64,000 nt of DNA from Flavobacterium sp. N502540 (GCF_025947365.1 NZ_CP110012.1:3844001-3908000); one strand, 5' to 3'; shown: positions 9,770 to 19,960, counted from the stretch's first letter. Notes: generated from the sequence alone by a model not told the origin. A program made the numbers and translations.

Positions 9770-10951
9770 TTACCTGTAATGGAGTGCAATCTGGCCAATT
9801 TGCCCCATAATTTTTACTGAATCTTTAAATGATAATTTAGAACCATCCATATGAATCCATCTATTTAAAGGTTTCTCTAAAATTAATTCCTGAGTTTTTG
9901 CAGAACCATATATTTTTTTCATTCTCATGAAAATCTCTACATCAAAAATCCATTTTGTTACAAATTTTTCACTAAAAGTTTTTTCTATAATTTCTTTTGT
10001 CATTATTTTGGCTCCACATTGTGTATCATTAATTTTCATTCCAAGAATCTTTATGATAATATAATTTATGGTTTTACTGATCAGTACTCTTGCAGATTGT
10101 TTGGTAATGTCAGCTCCCATTCTTGAAATTCTCGAACCAAAAACTAATTTGTATTTAGAGTTATAGATAGTATCTGCCAAATCTTGAAAATCATCAAAAT
10201 TGGTAGACAAATCGGCATCTAAAAAACCGATATAATCAAATTGATTTTGCTTAGCTAAGTGTAACATTCCGAGGCGAACAGCTTCAGCTTTTCCACCATT
10301 TTTTATGCAATCATATACACTAATATATTCTTCTTTCCCTTTTGTTAATTCATTTAAAACTGCTAATGTATTGTCTTTACTTCCGTCGTTCACAAAACAC
10401 AAATGGTATCCTAAATTTTTATGTACAAAAGACTTAAATTCATCACTAGACAAACGGGTTTCTTCGTTATAGCACGGAATAACAACTCCAATACATTTGT
10501 TTTGGATATATCGCTCTTTCGAATTGGTTTTTTCTGTAACACTTTTTTCAATAGTAGAGCCAATTAACCTTTTTACTCTTGCGCCAATTTCGCTTAAACT
10601 CAAAGGCTTCTTCATGTAGTCATCAATGCCTAAATCAAAAGCTTTTATAATGACTTCTTCATCAGTATTACCAGATAGTACCATTACAGGTGTGCCGTCT
10701 TTTTTGATTTGCTTGATATATTTGACGACCTCCAAACCAGATCCACTTTCGTTCAAAGATTCCGCATTAGAAAGGTTAGACATATTAATGTCAACAATAA
10801 TTAAATTTGGTTTTTCACTGTCATATCTTGCAATGGCATCCATTATATTGTCTGCACTGATAACTTCATATCCTGAACTGCTTAGTAATTTTTCTAAAGA
10901 CAACAAAACCAATTGCTGATCATCTACTATTAGTATTTTCATAATATTCAA
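9770..10951 (-). CDS. Response regulator receiver fused to family 2 glycosyltransferase
   Basis: Residues 1-130 are a receiver domain: acidic pair D10/D11, phospho-acceptor D54 in IIVDINM, S93, and K115 in MKKPL. After a short linker, residues 150-393 form a GT-A glycosyltransferase of the DPM1/ALG5/GtrB group, with VVIPCYNEE, FVNDGSKDNT, the metal-binding D245-A-D247 and the DTQCGAK motif typical of polyprenyl-phosphate sugar synthases. No membrane anchor is seen. The fusion suggests that phosphorylation directly gates the transferase rather than transcription. It is the last gene of a three-gene minus-strand operon (7 bp after the GT4 gene). The polyprenyl-phosphate sugar it may make would suit the GT-C protein encoded divergently at 13918. 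Confidence 0.88.
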   Translation of the reverse strand: MNIMKILIVDDQQLVLLSLEKLLSSSGYEVISADNIMDAIARYDSEKPNLIIVDINMSNLSNAESLNESGSGLEVVKYIKQIKKDGTPVMVLSGNTDEEVIIKAFDLGIDDYMKKPLSLSEIGARVKRLIGSTIEKSVTEKTNSKERYIQNKCIGVVIPCYNEETRLSSDEFKSFVHKNLGYHLCFVNDGSKDNTLAVLNELTKGKEEYISVYDCIKNGGKAEAVRLGMLHLAKQNQFDYIGFLDADLSTNFDDFQDLADTIYNSKYKLVFGSRISRMGADITKQSARVLISKTINYIIIKILGMKINDTQCGAKIMTKEIIEKTFSEKFVTKWIFDVEIFMRMKKIYGSAKTQELILEKPLNRWIHMDGSKLSFKDSVKIMGQIGQIALHYR

Positions 10952-10958
10952 TTTAAGT

Positions 10959-12125
10959 TTATTGTATTGATTTGAAACATTCTATATACATCATTATAAT
11001 TTTATCCATTGAATGGGCACTCGCAGCCTGAAAATTCGCAATAGCTAATTCTTTTCTATAGGCATCGTTTGAAATAATTTTTTCGATGGCTACAGCTAAA
11101 GATTCTGCACTTTCGGGATTAAAAAATTCTCCTTTATACCCTTCATCTTTAATTAGCAAGGCCAAATCGCCCAAGTCAGGCATGATAACTGCTTTGCCAT
11201 AGCTGCCCGCTTGGTGCAACACTCCAGAACTACCAGTAGTAGATGTATAAGGGAAAACCACAATTGTACTATCAGTAAAGATTCTTTCTACATCATTTTC
11301 ATCAACATATCCGGTAAAAATAATTCCTTCAACATTTTTATATTTTTCTTGTAACGCCTCTAAATATCCAGCTGTGTTTGGACTATTTGTTCCAGCAATC
11401 ACTACCTCTAATTTTTCTGGATTTGTTTTTCGAACAATTTCAACTGCTTCAATTAAAATTTCAACTTTTTTATAAGTTCCAAATTTTCCAAATGCCATAA
11501 TTTGTTTGGGTCCGGATTTAATTTCAAAATTTGGATTTTTGACCGATTCGAATGTTCCATGTGGTATTAGTATTACATTTTGGCTATGGTATTTAACATT
11601 TAAAACATCCACATATTTATGAATAGTTACAGCAACTCTATTGGCTTTCAAAATGCATCTGGTAATGTTAGTTCCAATAAAATTATAAATCTTCTGCATG
11701 GATTTATTTTCTGTGAATCCCGCTTTTTTCAGATCAACCTGTTCTAATATATTGTGCAATAAAACCACTGTTTTATATCCAAAAAATCTCAAAATCATAG
11801 GTAACAATAATCCCAAGGCAGAAGGTATTTTTTTATCTCCAAATTTTACAAACTGAAGATTAAATAAAATTACATCTGGTTGTTCTTGTCGAACTGCATT
11901 AAGAATAGAAAAAATAGTGGTGTAACTGTTAAATCTCCAACATTCTTTAACTTTAACTTTTTCTTTTTGGTCAAAGTCTAATTGTTTCGCTTCAAGTGTT
12001 TTATCCGATAATAAAATTAATTCGGCTATTTCTGAGTTGTGAACAAAGTTTTTTACCAAATGATAACCATATTCATTTAGTGTAACTTTACTTGGTGGAA
12101 ATGCAGTGACTAGAGCTACTTTCAT
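10959..12125 (-). CDS. Glycosyltransferase family 4
   Basis: This 388-residue protein has the GT-B layout of GT4 enzymes. The N-terminal half contains VALVTAFPPS and LLHN. The C-terminal donor-binding half contains MAFGKFGTYKKVEILIEAV, then IIFTGYVDENDVERIF, and TGSSGVLHQAGSYGKAVI, where the usual E-x7-E motif is degenerate: the first Glu position is Ser/Gly. It is likely cytoplasmic and adds a sugar to a lipid-linked glycan. It sits 12 bp after the flippase gene and 7 bp before the REC-glycosyltransferase gene. Substrate is unknown; the degenerate motif leaves activity slightly uncertain. Confidence 0.85.
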   Translation of the reverse strand: MKVALVTAFPPSKVTLNEYGYHLVKNFVHNSEIAELILLSDKTLEAKQLDFDQKEKVKVKECWRFNSYTTIFSILNAVRQEQPDVILFNLQFVKFGDKKIPSALGLLLPMILRFFGYKTVVLLHNILEQVDLKKAGFTENKSMQKIYNFIGTNITRCILKANRVAVTIHKYVDVLNVKYHSQNVILIPHGTFESVKNPNFEIKSGPKQIMAFGKFGTYKKVEILIEAVEIVRKTNPEKLEVVIAGTNSPNTAGYLEALQEKYKNVEGIIFTGYVDENDVERIFTDSTIVVFPYTSTTGSSGVLHQAGSYGKAVIMPDLGDLALLIKDEGYKGEFFNPESAESLAVAIEKIISNDAYRKELAIANFQAASAHSMDKIIMMYIECFKSIQ

Positions 12126-12137
12126 GTTTTAAAAATG

Positions 12138-13376
12138 TTACTTTTTATTGTTATTAAAAAAGAAAAAAAACAGTTGAAATAATAATAATGCTGTCATCGC
12201 GATGATTTGCATAACAACGATCTGTTCGATTGAATTATGATAGAGGACGATCAGAATTATTTGTGTAAGCCCCAGAAAGGCTGATATTATAACAGGTACA
12301 TACTTATTTATAGAAAGAAAATAGTAAGTAAAAATATTTGCAATGGCAAAAATTGAAGTAGCCAATGCATATTTCCAAAGCAAGAAAGCAATGGGTAGGT
12401 ATTTCTTGCCAAACATCAATTGCACTACAATTTCGGGAAATAAGAGTGTACCTAAAACAATTATAGTAGACAAGCAAACAATATATAAAACATATTTTAA
12501 CAGAATTGGAAGTGTATCTTCTCCTTTTTTTTTTAAATGTATTACTTTAGGTAAAAGGAGCATTACAAACATCCAGGCAACAAAATATACAACCCGGCCT
12601 ATTAATGCTAAAGAAGCATATAAGCCCGCTTTTTCATTATCAAAATAATGTTTAACCAACATAATATCACTATTGTTAATGATAATTTGCGTTAATTCAT
12701 AGAAGGCTGTTAGAGCAAAAAATGTAATAATGGATTTTTTATCTAAATTATTACTTAGAGTTTTGTTGTTTTTGCAGTAAATTATTTTTTGAAAAGGAAT
12801 CAAACCAAAGGCAAAAGAAATTAAAATTCCTAGTGAGATAATAATAGAAGATTGGATTTGAGGTAAAAAGTAGAGCAACAAAAGTGTCACAATCAAACGA
12901 CATAACATCTCAAAGTAGTAAGTTTTTGACAAATTTCTCAGATCATTTTTTCCCTGGTATAAACCTCTATTAATACTCATTATAAAATAGATTGGAAGTC
13001 CCAAACCAAACAAAATGAACATTAATGAGGTTTTGGTTTTAAAAATTTCCTGTAATTGAGTACTGAATACGGCTACTATACATCCTAGTATTACACCGAA
13101 TAACATTGCATACTTAAAAATAAATTTTAAAAAGAAATGCGATTGAGTTACTGAGAGTAAAACGGTATATTTAGTAGCAGTAACCTGAAATGTAATTCCA
13201 ATAAAAGATAATACTAAGAGCAAAGTTATTAAGATTGCAGCATCAGCAAATCCAGAAGGTCCAAGTATTCTTCCTAATAGCAGATTGTACAAATAATTGC
13301 CTGCATTTACAAATAAAATTGTAAGCATGAAAAAATTCTCCGCAGTGATCTTTCTATATGTAGTTTTAATATTCAA
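12138..13376 (-). CDS. Polysaccharide flippase (MOP/Wzx-like membrane protein)
   Basis: The 412-residue, strongly hydrophobic protein has about twelve predicted membrane spans and the polysaccharide-biosynthesis/MOP layout, starting with NAGNYLYNLLLGRILGPSGF near residue 24. That G-R-x-L-G-P-xx-F turn is typical of Wzx- and PelG-type exporters. It probably moves a lipid-linked glycan or a growing chain across the inner membrane. It is the first gene of the minus-strand operon and shares a 540-bp divergent promoter region with the plus-strand glycan operon. Wzx, PelG and teichoic-acid-type flippases cannot be told apart here. Confidence 0.85.
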   Translation of the reverse strand: MNIKTTYRKITAENFFMLTILFVNAGNYLYNLLLGRILGPSGFADAAILITLLLVLSFIGITFQVTATKYTVLLSVTQSHFFLKFIFKYAMLFGVILGCIVAVFSTQLQEIFKTKTSLMFILFGLGLPIYFIMSINRGLYQGKNDLRNLSKTYYFEMLCRLIVTLLLLYFLPQIQSSIIISLGILISFAFGLIPFQKIIYCKNNKTLSNNLDKKSIITFFALTAFYELTQIIINNSDIMLVKHYFDNEKAGLYASLALIGRVVYFVAWMFVMLLLPKVIHLKKKGEDTLPILLKYVLYIVCLSTIIVLGTLLFPEIVVQLMFGKKYLPIAFLLWKYALATSIFAIANIFTYYFLSINKYVPVIISAFLGLTQIILIVLYHNSIEQIVVMQIIAMTALLLFQLFFFFFNNNKK

Positions 13377-13917
13377 TTCAAGTGTATTGTAATAAATAAT
13401 AAAAATAATATTTTAAAGGGCTGATTCTTACAAACAAATATAATAAAAATAAGAAAATTTTAACAAGAGTAACAAAGAAATTTATTAGGATAAATTCCCT
13501 CTTTTTAACAATTAACTAAATCAACATATTTATTATGAATTGTAATTTTGAAATTTAACTGTAATTTAAATCAATGCCAAGACATAGATTTAAACAAACA
13601 AGGTTATGTAATGCTGTCTTTTTCTAAACCTAAAGCCAATTTGAAAACCTATTAAAAAAAAACTTCAACTTTATTTGATATAATTTATTGAATTATATTT
13701 TTATAAAATAATATCACAGTAAATGTTCTCATTCTGTTAATAATTACCTTTAGATCATTATTCTGATATAATATTGGTGCTTTTGTATGTTTTTTTTTGA
13801 TATTTTAGATGTTTGTAAGTATTTCTTTTGATGAAAGGATATCTGTACAGTTATATTGTTTTCTTCTATAGAGCGATATCGATGTATTTACAAAACAATA
13901 ATCTAAAATAAAAGCGA
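13377..13917. other. Divergent promoter region of the two glycan operons
   Basis: About 540 bp of AT-rich DNA separates the minus-strand flippase operon from the plus-strand GT-C operon. No coding potential or clear hairpin is seen. It must hold both promoters; I could not assign a convincing TTG-N19-TAnnTTTG pair in either direction. Confidence 0.5.
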
Positions 13918-16900
13918 TTGAGAGAGACTTCTAATAAATATTTGATAGTAGCCTTACTTTTTGGATTAACTTTCCATGGCAGCGCTATTTTTTTTACTTT
14001 GGAAAGTACTTACGACGCTTTAATTCATATTTTTTTCGGAAATCATTATGCCCACAGTTGGTTTGAACCTTGGAATTATAGTTGGTATACGGGTTTTAAT
14101 GTGATGAGTTACCCTCCATTAGTACATCAGGTCATTGGATTACTTTCTTTAATTGGAGGTTTGAAATTTGGTATGTTTACTGTGGCTATTGTTGGAATTA
14201 TTTTATTCATTACAGGAGCTTTTAGATTTTCACTTTTAATAAGTGGAAATCGAGCTGTTGCAGGTTATTCAGCTATTCTGGCAGTTGTTTCTTCTTCTTT
14301 TATTGAAACATTGCATATTTTTGGACAGTTACCCAGTATTATTGGAATTTCCGTTTTGATGCATGCACTTCCAGAGATTTATCTTTTTATTAAAACAGGA
14401 AAAAAAAAATATTACTTCACATCTCTGTCTTTGATGGCTGTAACTGTTTGTTCGCATCATGTTACACCTTTATTCGGGATGGTGTTTTTCGTTTTGCCTT
14501 TAATCGGAATGATAGTAATGGATACCGCTCGTGGAAATGTCAATTCCTTTAAGCAAATCACTTTCAAAATATTCTGCAAAACATTTCTGTCACTATTAAA
14601 ACGTATTATTCTTTTCTGTGGTAGTGCCGTTTTTCTGTTGGTATTTTGTATACTGCCTTATTGGATTAATTCTAAAGCCAATCCCATTACTCAGGTTCCT
14701 ATTCCGCATGGGAGTCGTGATAATTTTATAGAAGTAACCTCATCCGGGTTGATGTTCTTCTTAATACCTTGGGGAATATTACTTTTTATATTGCCTTATA
14801 TATTTTATAGATATTACAGTAAAAGGTATATTTTTTTCGGGTTATCCTTAACCTTGCTAACTGTTTTAGGAACTGGTGGCACAACTCCAATTCCGTTAGC
14901 AATTTTAGGAAAAAATGCTTTTAATATCCTAACCTTAGATCGCTTTACACTTTGGGCTTCTATAATGAGTTTGCCTTTTTTTGGTGAGTTTGTTTACCGA
15001 TTAGTTGAAGGTGACTTAAGAACGGCTTTGCAAGTAAAATTTGGCAGTGTTTATCGCAGAATTATAGGTGGATTATTTGCCGGTTGCTTTTTGTTTTTTG
15101 CTGTTTTTACTATGACTTTAGGGTATTTTAGACCCTTTCAGCCACAAAAAATTAACTTTTTGCCAATTGTCAATTTCTTAAATCAGGATCAGCACGATCA
15201 CTGGAGGTTTTTGCCATTAGGTTTTGGTGATCAGATGGCCTACTTGTCGACACAAACAAAGGCAATGACGGTTGATGGAAATTACCATTCGGCAAGAAGA
15301 TTACCAGAATTGACTTCTCGTGCAGTAGAACGGTTGGAAAACTCCAAATTCAGGGGACTTGAAGGTATTGGTTCATTGCAGCAATTTCTAACTGTTCCTG
15401 AAAAATACAATTTGAAATATGTTTTTTCTAACGATAAATTCTACGATCCAATACTCTATTTCTGCGGTTGGCATCGATTATCACAATTAGAAAATGGTAT
15501 TATGGTATGGGAAAAACTAAATGTGCATCCATTGTCTAAAATTCTTCCAAAAGATGATGTACCAATCTATTTGAAATTGATGTGGGGAGTTATTCCAATG
15601 TTAACCATTCTTGTGGCTTTTATGCTTAATGTTCAGATGATTTGGCTTCAGGCCTTAAAAATAAAGCCTTTAGAAAAACCTTCTTTCAATAAGTTTGGAA
15701 TTATTTATGCTAATTTTCCAACACCGATGGTAAAATTTCTACACGTTTGGACAGTAATTTTACTTCTAATTATAAGTTTTGGAGTATATCGAATTTACAT
15801 TAAGAATGCTACGCAGATTAGTCCAGAAAATGTTGTAAAAGCATATTATGATGCTTTAGATTTTAAGTTTTACGATAAGGCACACTCTTATGTCGTTCCT
15901 AATAAAGAATACTCGGTGGCTCAGTTTATGCTGGAAATTTCTGTTTCTGATGGAGTTCTTAATTCTTACGCGAAGTTAGATGCTATCGAAACTAAAATTA
16001 TCCAGCAAAATAAAGACAAAGCCCGAGTAAGCGCTGTAACCAAATGGGTTACACCATTAGAACTTATTGAAAAAAAGTACATACATGATGTTCAGAAAAT
16101 AAAAGGGAAATGGTTTATTATTCGGGATAAAAAAGATAGCGATATTCCTCCGGACGAATTTATTTCAGACAATGTTAATTCGTATTACAAGCAAGGGAGA
16201 CGAGAGATTACTACCCAACAGACCTATCATGAAGATGTGTTGCGCCAACCAGATTTAGAAATTGTATCGGCAAGTTTGGTAAAAATTAATAATCAATATA
16301 TCGTAATTGGTGAAGTTCAAAATATAGATAATGTTCCTGCAGATGTGGTCTTGAAAGCTACTTTGTATGATAAAGATTATAAATCAATTGCCGTATTTAA
16401 CGCTAAGTATACTATTAAACATAAGTTAATGCCAAAAGAGGTCACAAGTTTTAAGGTGAATTTTGAAGATATTGCGTGGTTAAAGCCAACTGATGTAAAA
16501 CCAACTACTTTTAACCCTGATGAATTTACGCCAAAGGAATTGAAAAATATTCCCACAACATTTGATATTCAAAGTGCTGGAAATGTGGCAACCACCGACT
16601 TGTATAATTCGGTTGCTATTTCAGATTTACTGATAGATGATAACCAAATCAAAGGAACTTTATTCAATTACGGAATTCAGGAAGTAACCATCCCTGAGCT
16701 TTTAATTTCGTATTACAATGACAGAAAAGAATTAGTTTATGTTGATCATCAGTTTATAAAAGAGGGAGTTCGCATTCAGCGTAAGCAATATTTTGCGTAT
16801 AAATTGCCTAAGGATTTGAAGCCTTGTATCATAAAATCTTCTACAGAAAATTGTTTTGTAAATGGTTTAAAATCAAAAGATCTTGGACGTGTTATAATTC

Positions 16901-17010
16901 CAGTACGAAATAGCAGACAAGAAAGTGCACAAATGCAAAAAGTTAAAGGACATAGAGGGTATTCGTTTATTAAAATTGAAATCAATAATTACATTGGAAA
17001 TCCTAGATAA
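13918..17010 (+). CDS. GT-C-like membrane protein with periplasmic NTF2-like and FxLYD-like regions
   Basis: The start is a TTG: an in-frame stop lies three codons upstream and no ATG is near. The first ~420 residues hold about ten membrane spans, with the loop STYDALIHIFFGNHYAHSWF that resembles the acidic first periplasmic loop of GT-C transferases and proteins annotated as 6-pyruvoyl-tetrahydropterin-synthase-related membrane proteins. A lumenal segment follows, then two spans (about 560-585 and 615-640). The C-terminal ~380 residues contain an NTF2-like region (about 640-745) and FxLYD-like beta domains. It may transfer sugars from a polyprenyl-phosphate donor in the periplasm. Its stop overlaps the next start by one base (TAATG). 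Confidence 0.7.
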   Translation: MRETSNKYLIVALLFGLTFHGSAIFFTLESTYDALIHIFFGNHYAHSWFEPWNYSWYTGFNVMSYPPLVHQVIGLLSLIGGLKFGMFTVAIVGIILFITGAFRFSLLISGNRAVAGYSAILAVVSSSFIETLHIFGQLPSIIGISVLMHALPEIYLFIKTGKKKYYFTSLSLMAVTVCSHHVTPLFGMVFFVLPLIGMIVMDTARGNVNSFKQITFKIFCKTFLSLLKRIILFCGSAVFLLVFCILPYWINSKANPITQVPIPHGSRDNFIEVTSSGLMFFLIPWGILLFILPYIFYRYYSKRYIFFGLSLTLLTVLGTGGTTPIPLAILGKNAFNILTLDRFTLWASIMSLPFFGEFVYRLVEGDLRTALQVKFGSVYRRIIGGLFAGCFLFFAVFTMTLGYFRPFQPQKINFLPIVNFLNQDQHDHWRFLPLGFGDQMAYLSTQTKAMTVDGNYHSARRLPELTSRAVERLENSKFRGLEGIGSLQQFLTVPEKYNLKYVFSNDKFYDPILYFCGWHRLSQLENGIMVWEKLNVHPLSKILPKDDVPIYLKLMWGVIPMLTILVAFMLNVQMIWLQALKIKPLEKPSFNKFGIIYANFPTPMVKFLHVWTVILLLIISFGVYRIYIKNATQISPENVVKAYYDALDFKFYDKAHSYVVPNKEYSVAQFMLEISVSDGVLNSYAKLDAIETKIIQQNKDKARVSAVTKWVTPLELIEKKYIHDVQKIKGKWFIIRDKKDSDIPPDEFISDNVNSYYKQGRREITTQQTYHEDVLRQPDLEIVSASLVKINNQYIVIGEVQNIDNVPADVVLKATLYDKDYKSIAVFNAKYTIKHKLMPKEVTSFKVNFEDIAWLKPTDVKPTTFNPDEFTPKELKNIPTTFDIQSAGNVATTDLYNSVAISDLLIDDNQIKGTLFNYGIQEVTIPELLISYYNDRKELVYVDHQFIKEGVRIQRKQYFAYKLPKDLKPCIIKSSTENCFVNGLKSKDLGRVIIPVRNSRQESAQMQKVKGHRGYSFIKIEINNYIGNPR

Positions 17011-18239
17011 TGAAGTATAAAATATCTATATTTAGTTTTTGTTTGTTTACTATATTATTGGTCTCAGTCACTTTAATGCCTAAAAAGCAAACAGGTACTA
17101 TTGTATTAATTACACAGCAAAAGACCTTTATAGCGGGTGACAAAATAATTTTAGATTTTAAGGGAAATTCGTCAAATAAACCGAAGTTATTTCTAATTCA
17201 TTCTTTAGGAAAAACACTTTTAGATGGTACGATAAAAAATGATAAATTGACTTTTATCCTTCCTAGAATTTATGCTGAAAAAGCAGGCCATATTGATTGG
17301 TTTTTGGCAGTAAACGGAGAAAATAAACTACATGGAAATTTTGAAATTTTGCCCAACAACGGTACCAAAACCAATATCGAAAATTATTTAGGTCCACCAA
17401 GTACGTTAGTAGGGGATGATCATTTTGTAATGTACGTTACGATTCCTACTGATGACTTTGATAATCCAAAACCTGAAAATACTCTCGTAATTTTTAGAAG
17501 TCAGTTTTTGAATGCAATTACAACTCAAACAGTAAAAACGAAAGACCTTATTGCTTGGAAAATAATTAAGGCCCCTACAAAATCTGGAATCGTTTTGGTT
17601 TCTGCTCAATGTAATGCCACAATTACTAAAGAATTTGACGCTGTAATTTTTGCTGGAATTGCTACAAATTTTATGATTTCATTTATTAGAAATCATCAAT
17701 TTGCAGATGGAAATCAAATTACTACCTTAAAAACCACTATCATTAAAGATAAATTTGGTAATGTTGTAAGCGACGGAACGATGGTGTCATTTATAATTTC
17801 TACCACTGGCGGTATGGTTTTAAAATCATTTGGCACAACAATAAACGGAATTGCAACTGCTCAGATTTTGCATCCTGATCACCAGGATGTTTATACCGTA
17901 AAAGCTTATGTAGCGGGAATAGCAGAAAGTAATTCTATAGCAATTAACTATATGCCGATCAATCCAAAAATTGAATTTGGATTTTCAAAAGATAATCGTA
18001 CTATAATAGTCGGTCCATTGCGTAGTTTTATGAATCAGTTAGTTCCAGATGGAATTAAAGTGAGTCTAAAAGTATATCATCATAATCAACTCATAGCGAC
18101 TTTGCAAGAAGATAGTGAAAAAGGTTATGCCGTTTTTACTATTTCATCTGAATACTATAAAGAAAAAAAATATTCATTTGAAATTTCAACCTTAGGAAGC
18201 AGTGAAAAAGTAGAAGAAAAAAAATATGATAGTAATTAA
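17010..18239 (+). CDS. Secreted or membrane-anchored protein with Big-1/invasin-like Ig domain
   Basis: The 409 residues start with one hydrophobic segment (about 4-24) and continue as beta-rich periplasmic sequence. Residues about 225-315 match the bacterial Ig-like Big-1 pattern (IIKDKFGNVVSDGTMVSFI, later GIATAQILHP). No catalytic motif is recognised. It is translationally coupled at both ends: 1 bp overlap with the GT-C gene and 14 bp with the hydrolase gene. The position suggests a structural or scaffold subunit of the glycan assembly machine. The function is not known. Confidence 0.75.
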   Translation: MKYKISIFSFCLFTILLVSVTLMPKKQTGTIVLITQQKTFIAGDKIILDFKGNSSNKPKLFLIHSLGKTLLDGTIKNDKLTFILPRIYAEKAGHIDWFLAVNGENKLHGNFEILPNNGTKTNIENYLGPPSTLVGDDHFVMYVTIPTDDFDNPKPENTLVIFRSQFLNAITTQTVKTKDLIAWKIIKAPTKSGIVLVSAQCNATITKEFDAVIFAGIATNFMISFIRNHQFADGNQITTLKTTIIKDKFGNVVSDGTMVSFIISTTGGMVLKSFGTTINGIATAQILHPDHQDVYTVKAYVAGIAESNSIAINYMPINPKIEFGFSKDNRTIIVGPLRSFMNQLVPDGIKVSLKVYHHNQLIATLQEDSEKGYAVFTISSEYYKEKKYSFEISTLGSSEKVEEKKYDSN

Positions 18240-19779
18240 CAATAAAAATAATTATCGGTCAATTTTAATAATTTCATTTATTGCAATTAATGTTTTGGTA
18301 TTATTTGGTATTAGTGAAATTTTAGGTTACTTAAATTCTGGAGCAGATAGAAGCTCTATGCTGCATCTGGAAAAAGAGACCTCAAATACATATTTACCGA
18401 AAGTAACTTGGGAAACTTTAAAAAATCAAGGTAGAACAATGGAAGCTCAAACCATTCGGAAAATTGAGGAGCATTATTTGTTTTCTTATGTAATAAAAAA
18501 TAATGCTCTCAAAAACAATATCAACGATGGAATTGAAGATTATTTTACAGAAAGTACGAGGAGGCAATTAGAGCAGGTTATTTCCTATAATAAGACCAGA
18601 AAAATTTCAATCCGCAGTACAACAATAGAACATCATGCATCCTTAGATTTTTATAGCGAAGACGGACAACAAGTCGTTTTTACCGATAAAAATGTAGTTG
18701 AATTTCAAAATATCTATCAGGATAATAAGCTTATAGCTTCTGTTCGGGACACTGCAAATTATAAGGTTTTAATGCTGCTGGAAGATGGTTTTTGGCGCAT
18801 TCGGCATTATGTTCGGATGCAAAAAGAAAAGAGTTTGGTTGCTGTAGAATTAAATAAAAAGATATACACGGTAAAAGGTAATGAAATTTTAAAAAATGGT
18901 GTTCCCTATATCATAAAAGGGATTAATTATTATCCTAAAAATTCTGCCTGGGATATGTTTGGAAATAAATTTAACAGAGATACAATAGCTGCTGATTTTG
19001 AAATTATTACGAAAGCAAAACTCAATACGATCAGGATTTTTGTTCCTTATGAAGAATTTGGCAAAGCAGAGATTCCACAAGAAAAATTAGACAAGTTAAA
19101 AATAGTTTTAGACTTGGCAGAAGAAAAAAAACTAGCTGTAATTGTGACATTATTTGATTTTTATGGAGATTATTCTCCAGAGAGCTGGACTTTAACGCAT
19201 CGCCATGCAGAGAAAATCGTAACTATTTTTAAGGATTGTAAAAATATTATTGCTTGGGATATTAAAAACGAGCCTGATTTAGATTTTCAATTGCATGGGG
19301 AACAAAATGTAAAACCCTGGCTGGAACAAATGATTGTAACAGTCAAAAAATTCGATCCTAATCATTTGGTTACTGTTGGATATTCTAATATTGAATCGGG
19401 AGAGATACTAAAAGATAAGGTAGATTTTGTATCGTATCATTATTATGAAGATAGCTCGCTTTTTGAAGACAAGCTTGCTGTTTTAGAAAAAGCAACCAAG
19501 AAGCCTTTGGTAGTACAAGAATTTGGGCTTTCATCTAATCGTGGACTTTGGAGTTGGTTTGGTAATTCAAAAAATGTTCAGGCCAATTATCATAAAAAGA
19601 TGCAATCTATATTCAAAAAGAAAAAACTTGCATTTGTGTCCTGGACTTTATATGATTTTCCAGAAGTTCCGGATAAAGTTGCTGGAAAATGGCCGTGGAT
19701 CAAAAACAAACAAAAACAGTTTGGATTTATAGATTCAGAAGGAAAAAAGAAACCTTCTTTCCTGTATATAAATAATTGA
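18226..19779 (+). CDS. Membrane-anchored glycoside hydrolase, GH5-like
   Basis: A signal anchor (about residues 9-32) is followed by an NTF2-like region (about 55-205) similar in layout to that of the upstream GT-C protein. From about residue 220 a TIM-barrel hydrolase begins (GINYYPKNSAWDMFG), with INTIRIFVP-like strands, the acid/base candidate E349 in WDIKNEPDLD and the nucleophile candidate E432 in VVQEFGLS. These match the GH5/clan GH-A pattern of endo-beta-glucanases and mannanases. In synthase-dependent exopolysaccharide systems a periplasmic hydrolase (BcsZ, PgaB, PelA) trims the polymer; a similar job is inferred here. The substrate linkage is unknown. Confidence 0.82.
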   Translation: MIVINNKNNYRSILIISFIAINVLVLFGISEILGYLNSGADRSSMLHLEKETSNTYLPKVTWETLKNQGRTMEAQTIRKIEEHYLFSYVIKNNALKNNINDGIEDYFTESTRRQLEQVISYNKTRKISIRSTTIEHHASLDFYSEDGQQVVFTDKNVVEFQNIYQDNKLIASVRDTANYKVLMLLEDGFWRIRHYVRMQKEKSLVAVELNKKIYTVKGNEILKNGVPYIIKGINYYPKNSAWDMFGNKFNRDTIAADFEIITKAKLNTIRIFVPYEEFGKAEIPQEKLDKLKIVLDLAEEKKLAVIVTLFDFYGDYSPESWTLTHRHAEKIVTIFKDCKNIIAWDIKNEPDLDFQLHGEQNVKPWLEQMIVTVKKFDPNHLVTVGYSNIESGEILKDKVDFVSYHYYEDSSLFEDKLAVLEKATKKPLVVQEFGLSSNRGLWSWFGNSKNVQANYHKKMQSIFKKKKLAFVSWTLYDFPEVPDKVAGKWPWIKNKQKQFGFIDSEGKKKPSFLYINN

Positions 19780-19960
19780 TTTTAGAAAAAGGCAAAAGTC
19801 TAACAGAAAAAAGCAATGTACTTATGGAAGTAATTGGAACAGTGCTGACAAAAATCAAAAAAATGATTTTAATCTGCCATCTTGCTACTTTATCTGTTAT
19901 CCATAATTAATTTATTCTTTTGTTTCTTATTTCTGACGCAAATACACATTGCTTATAAGA

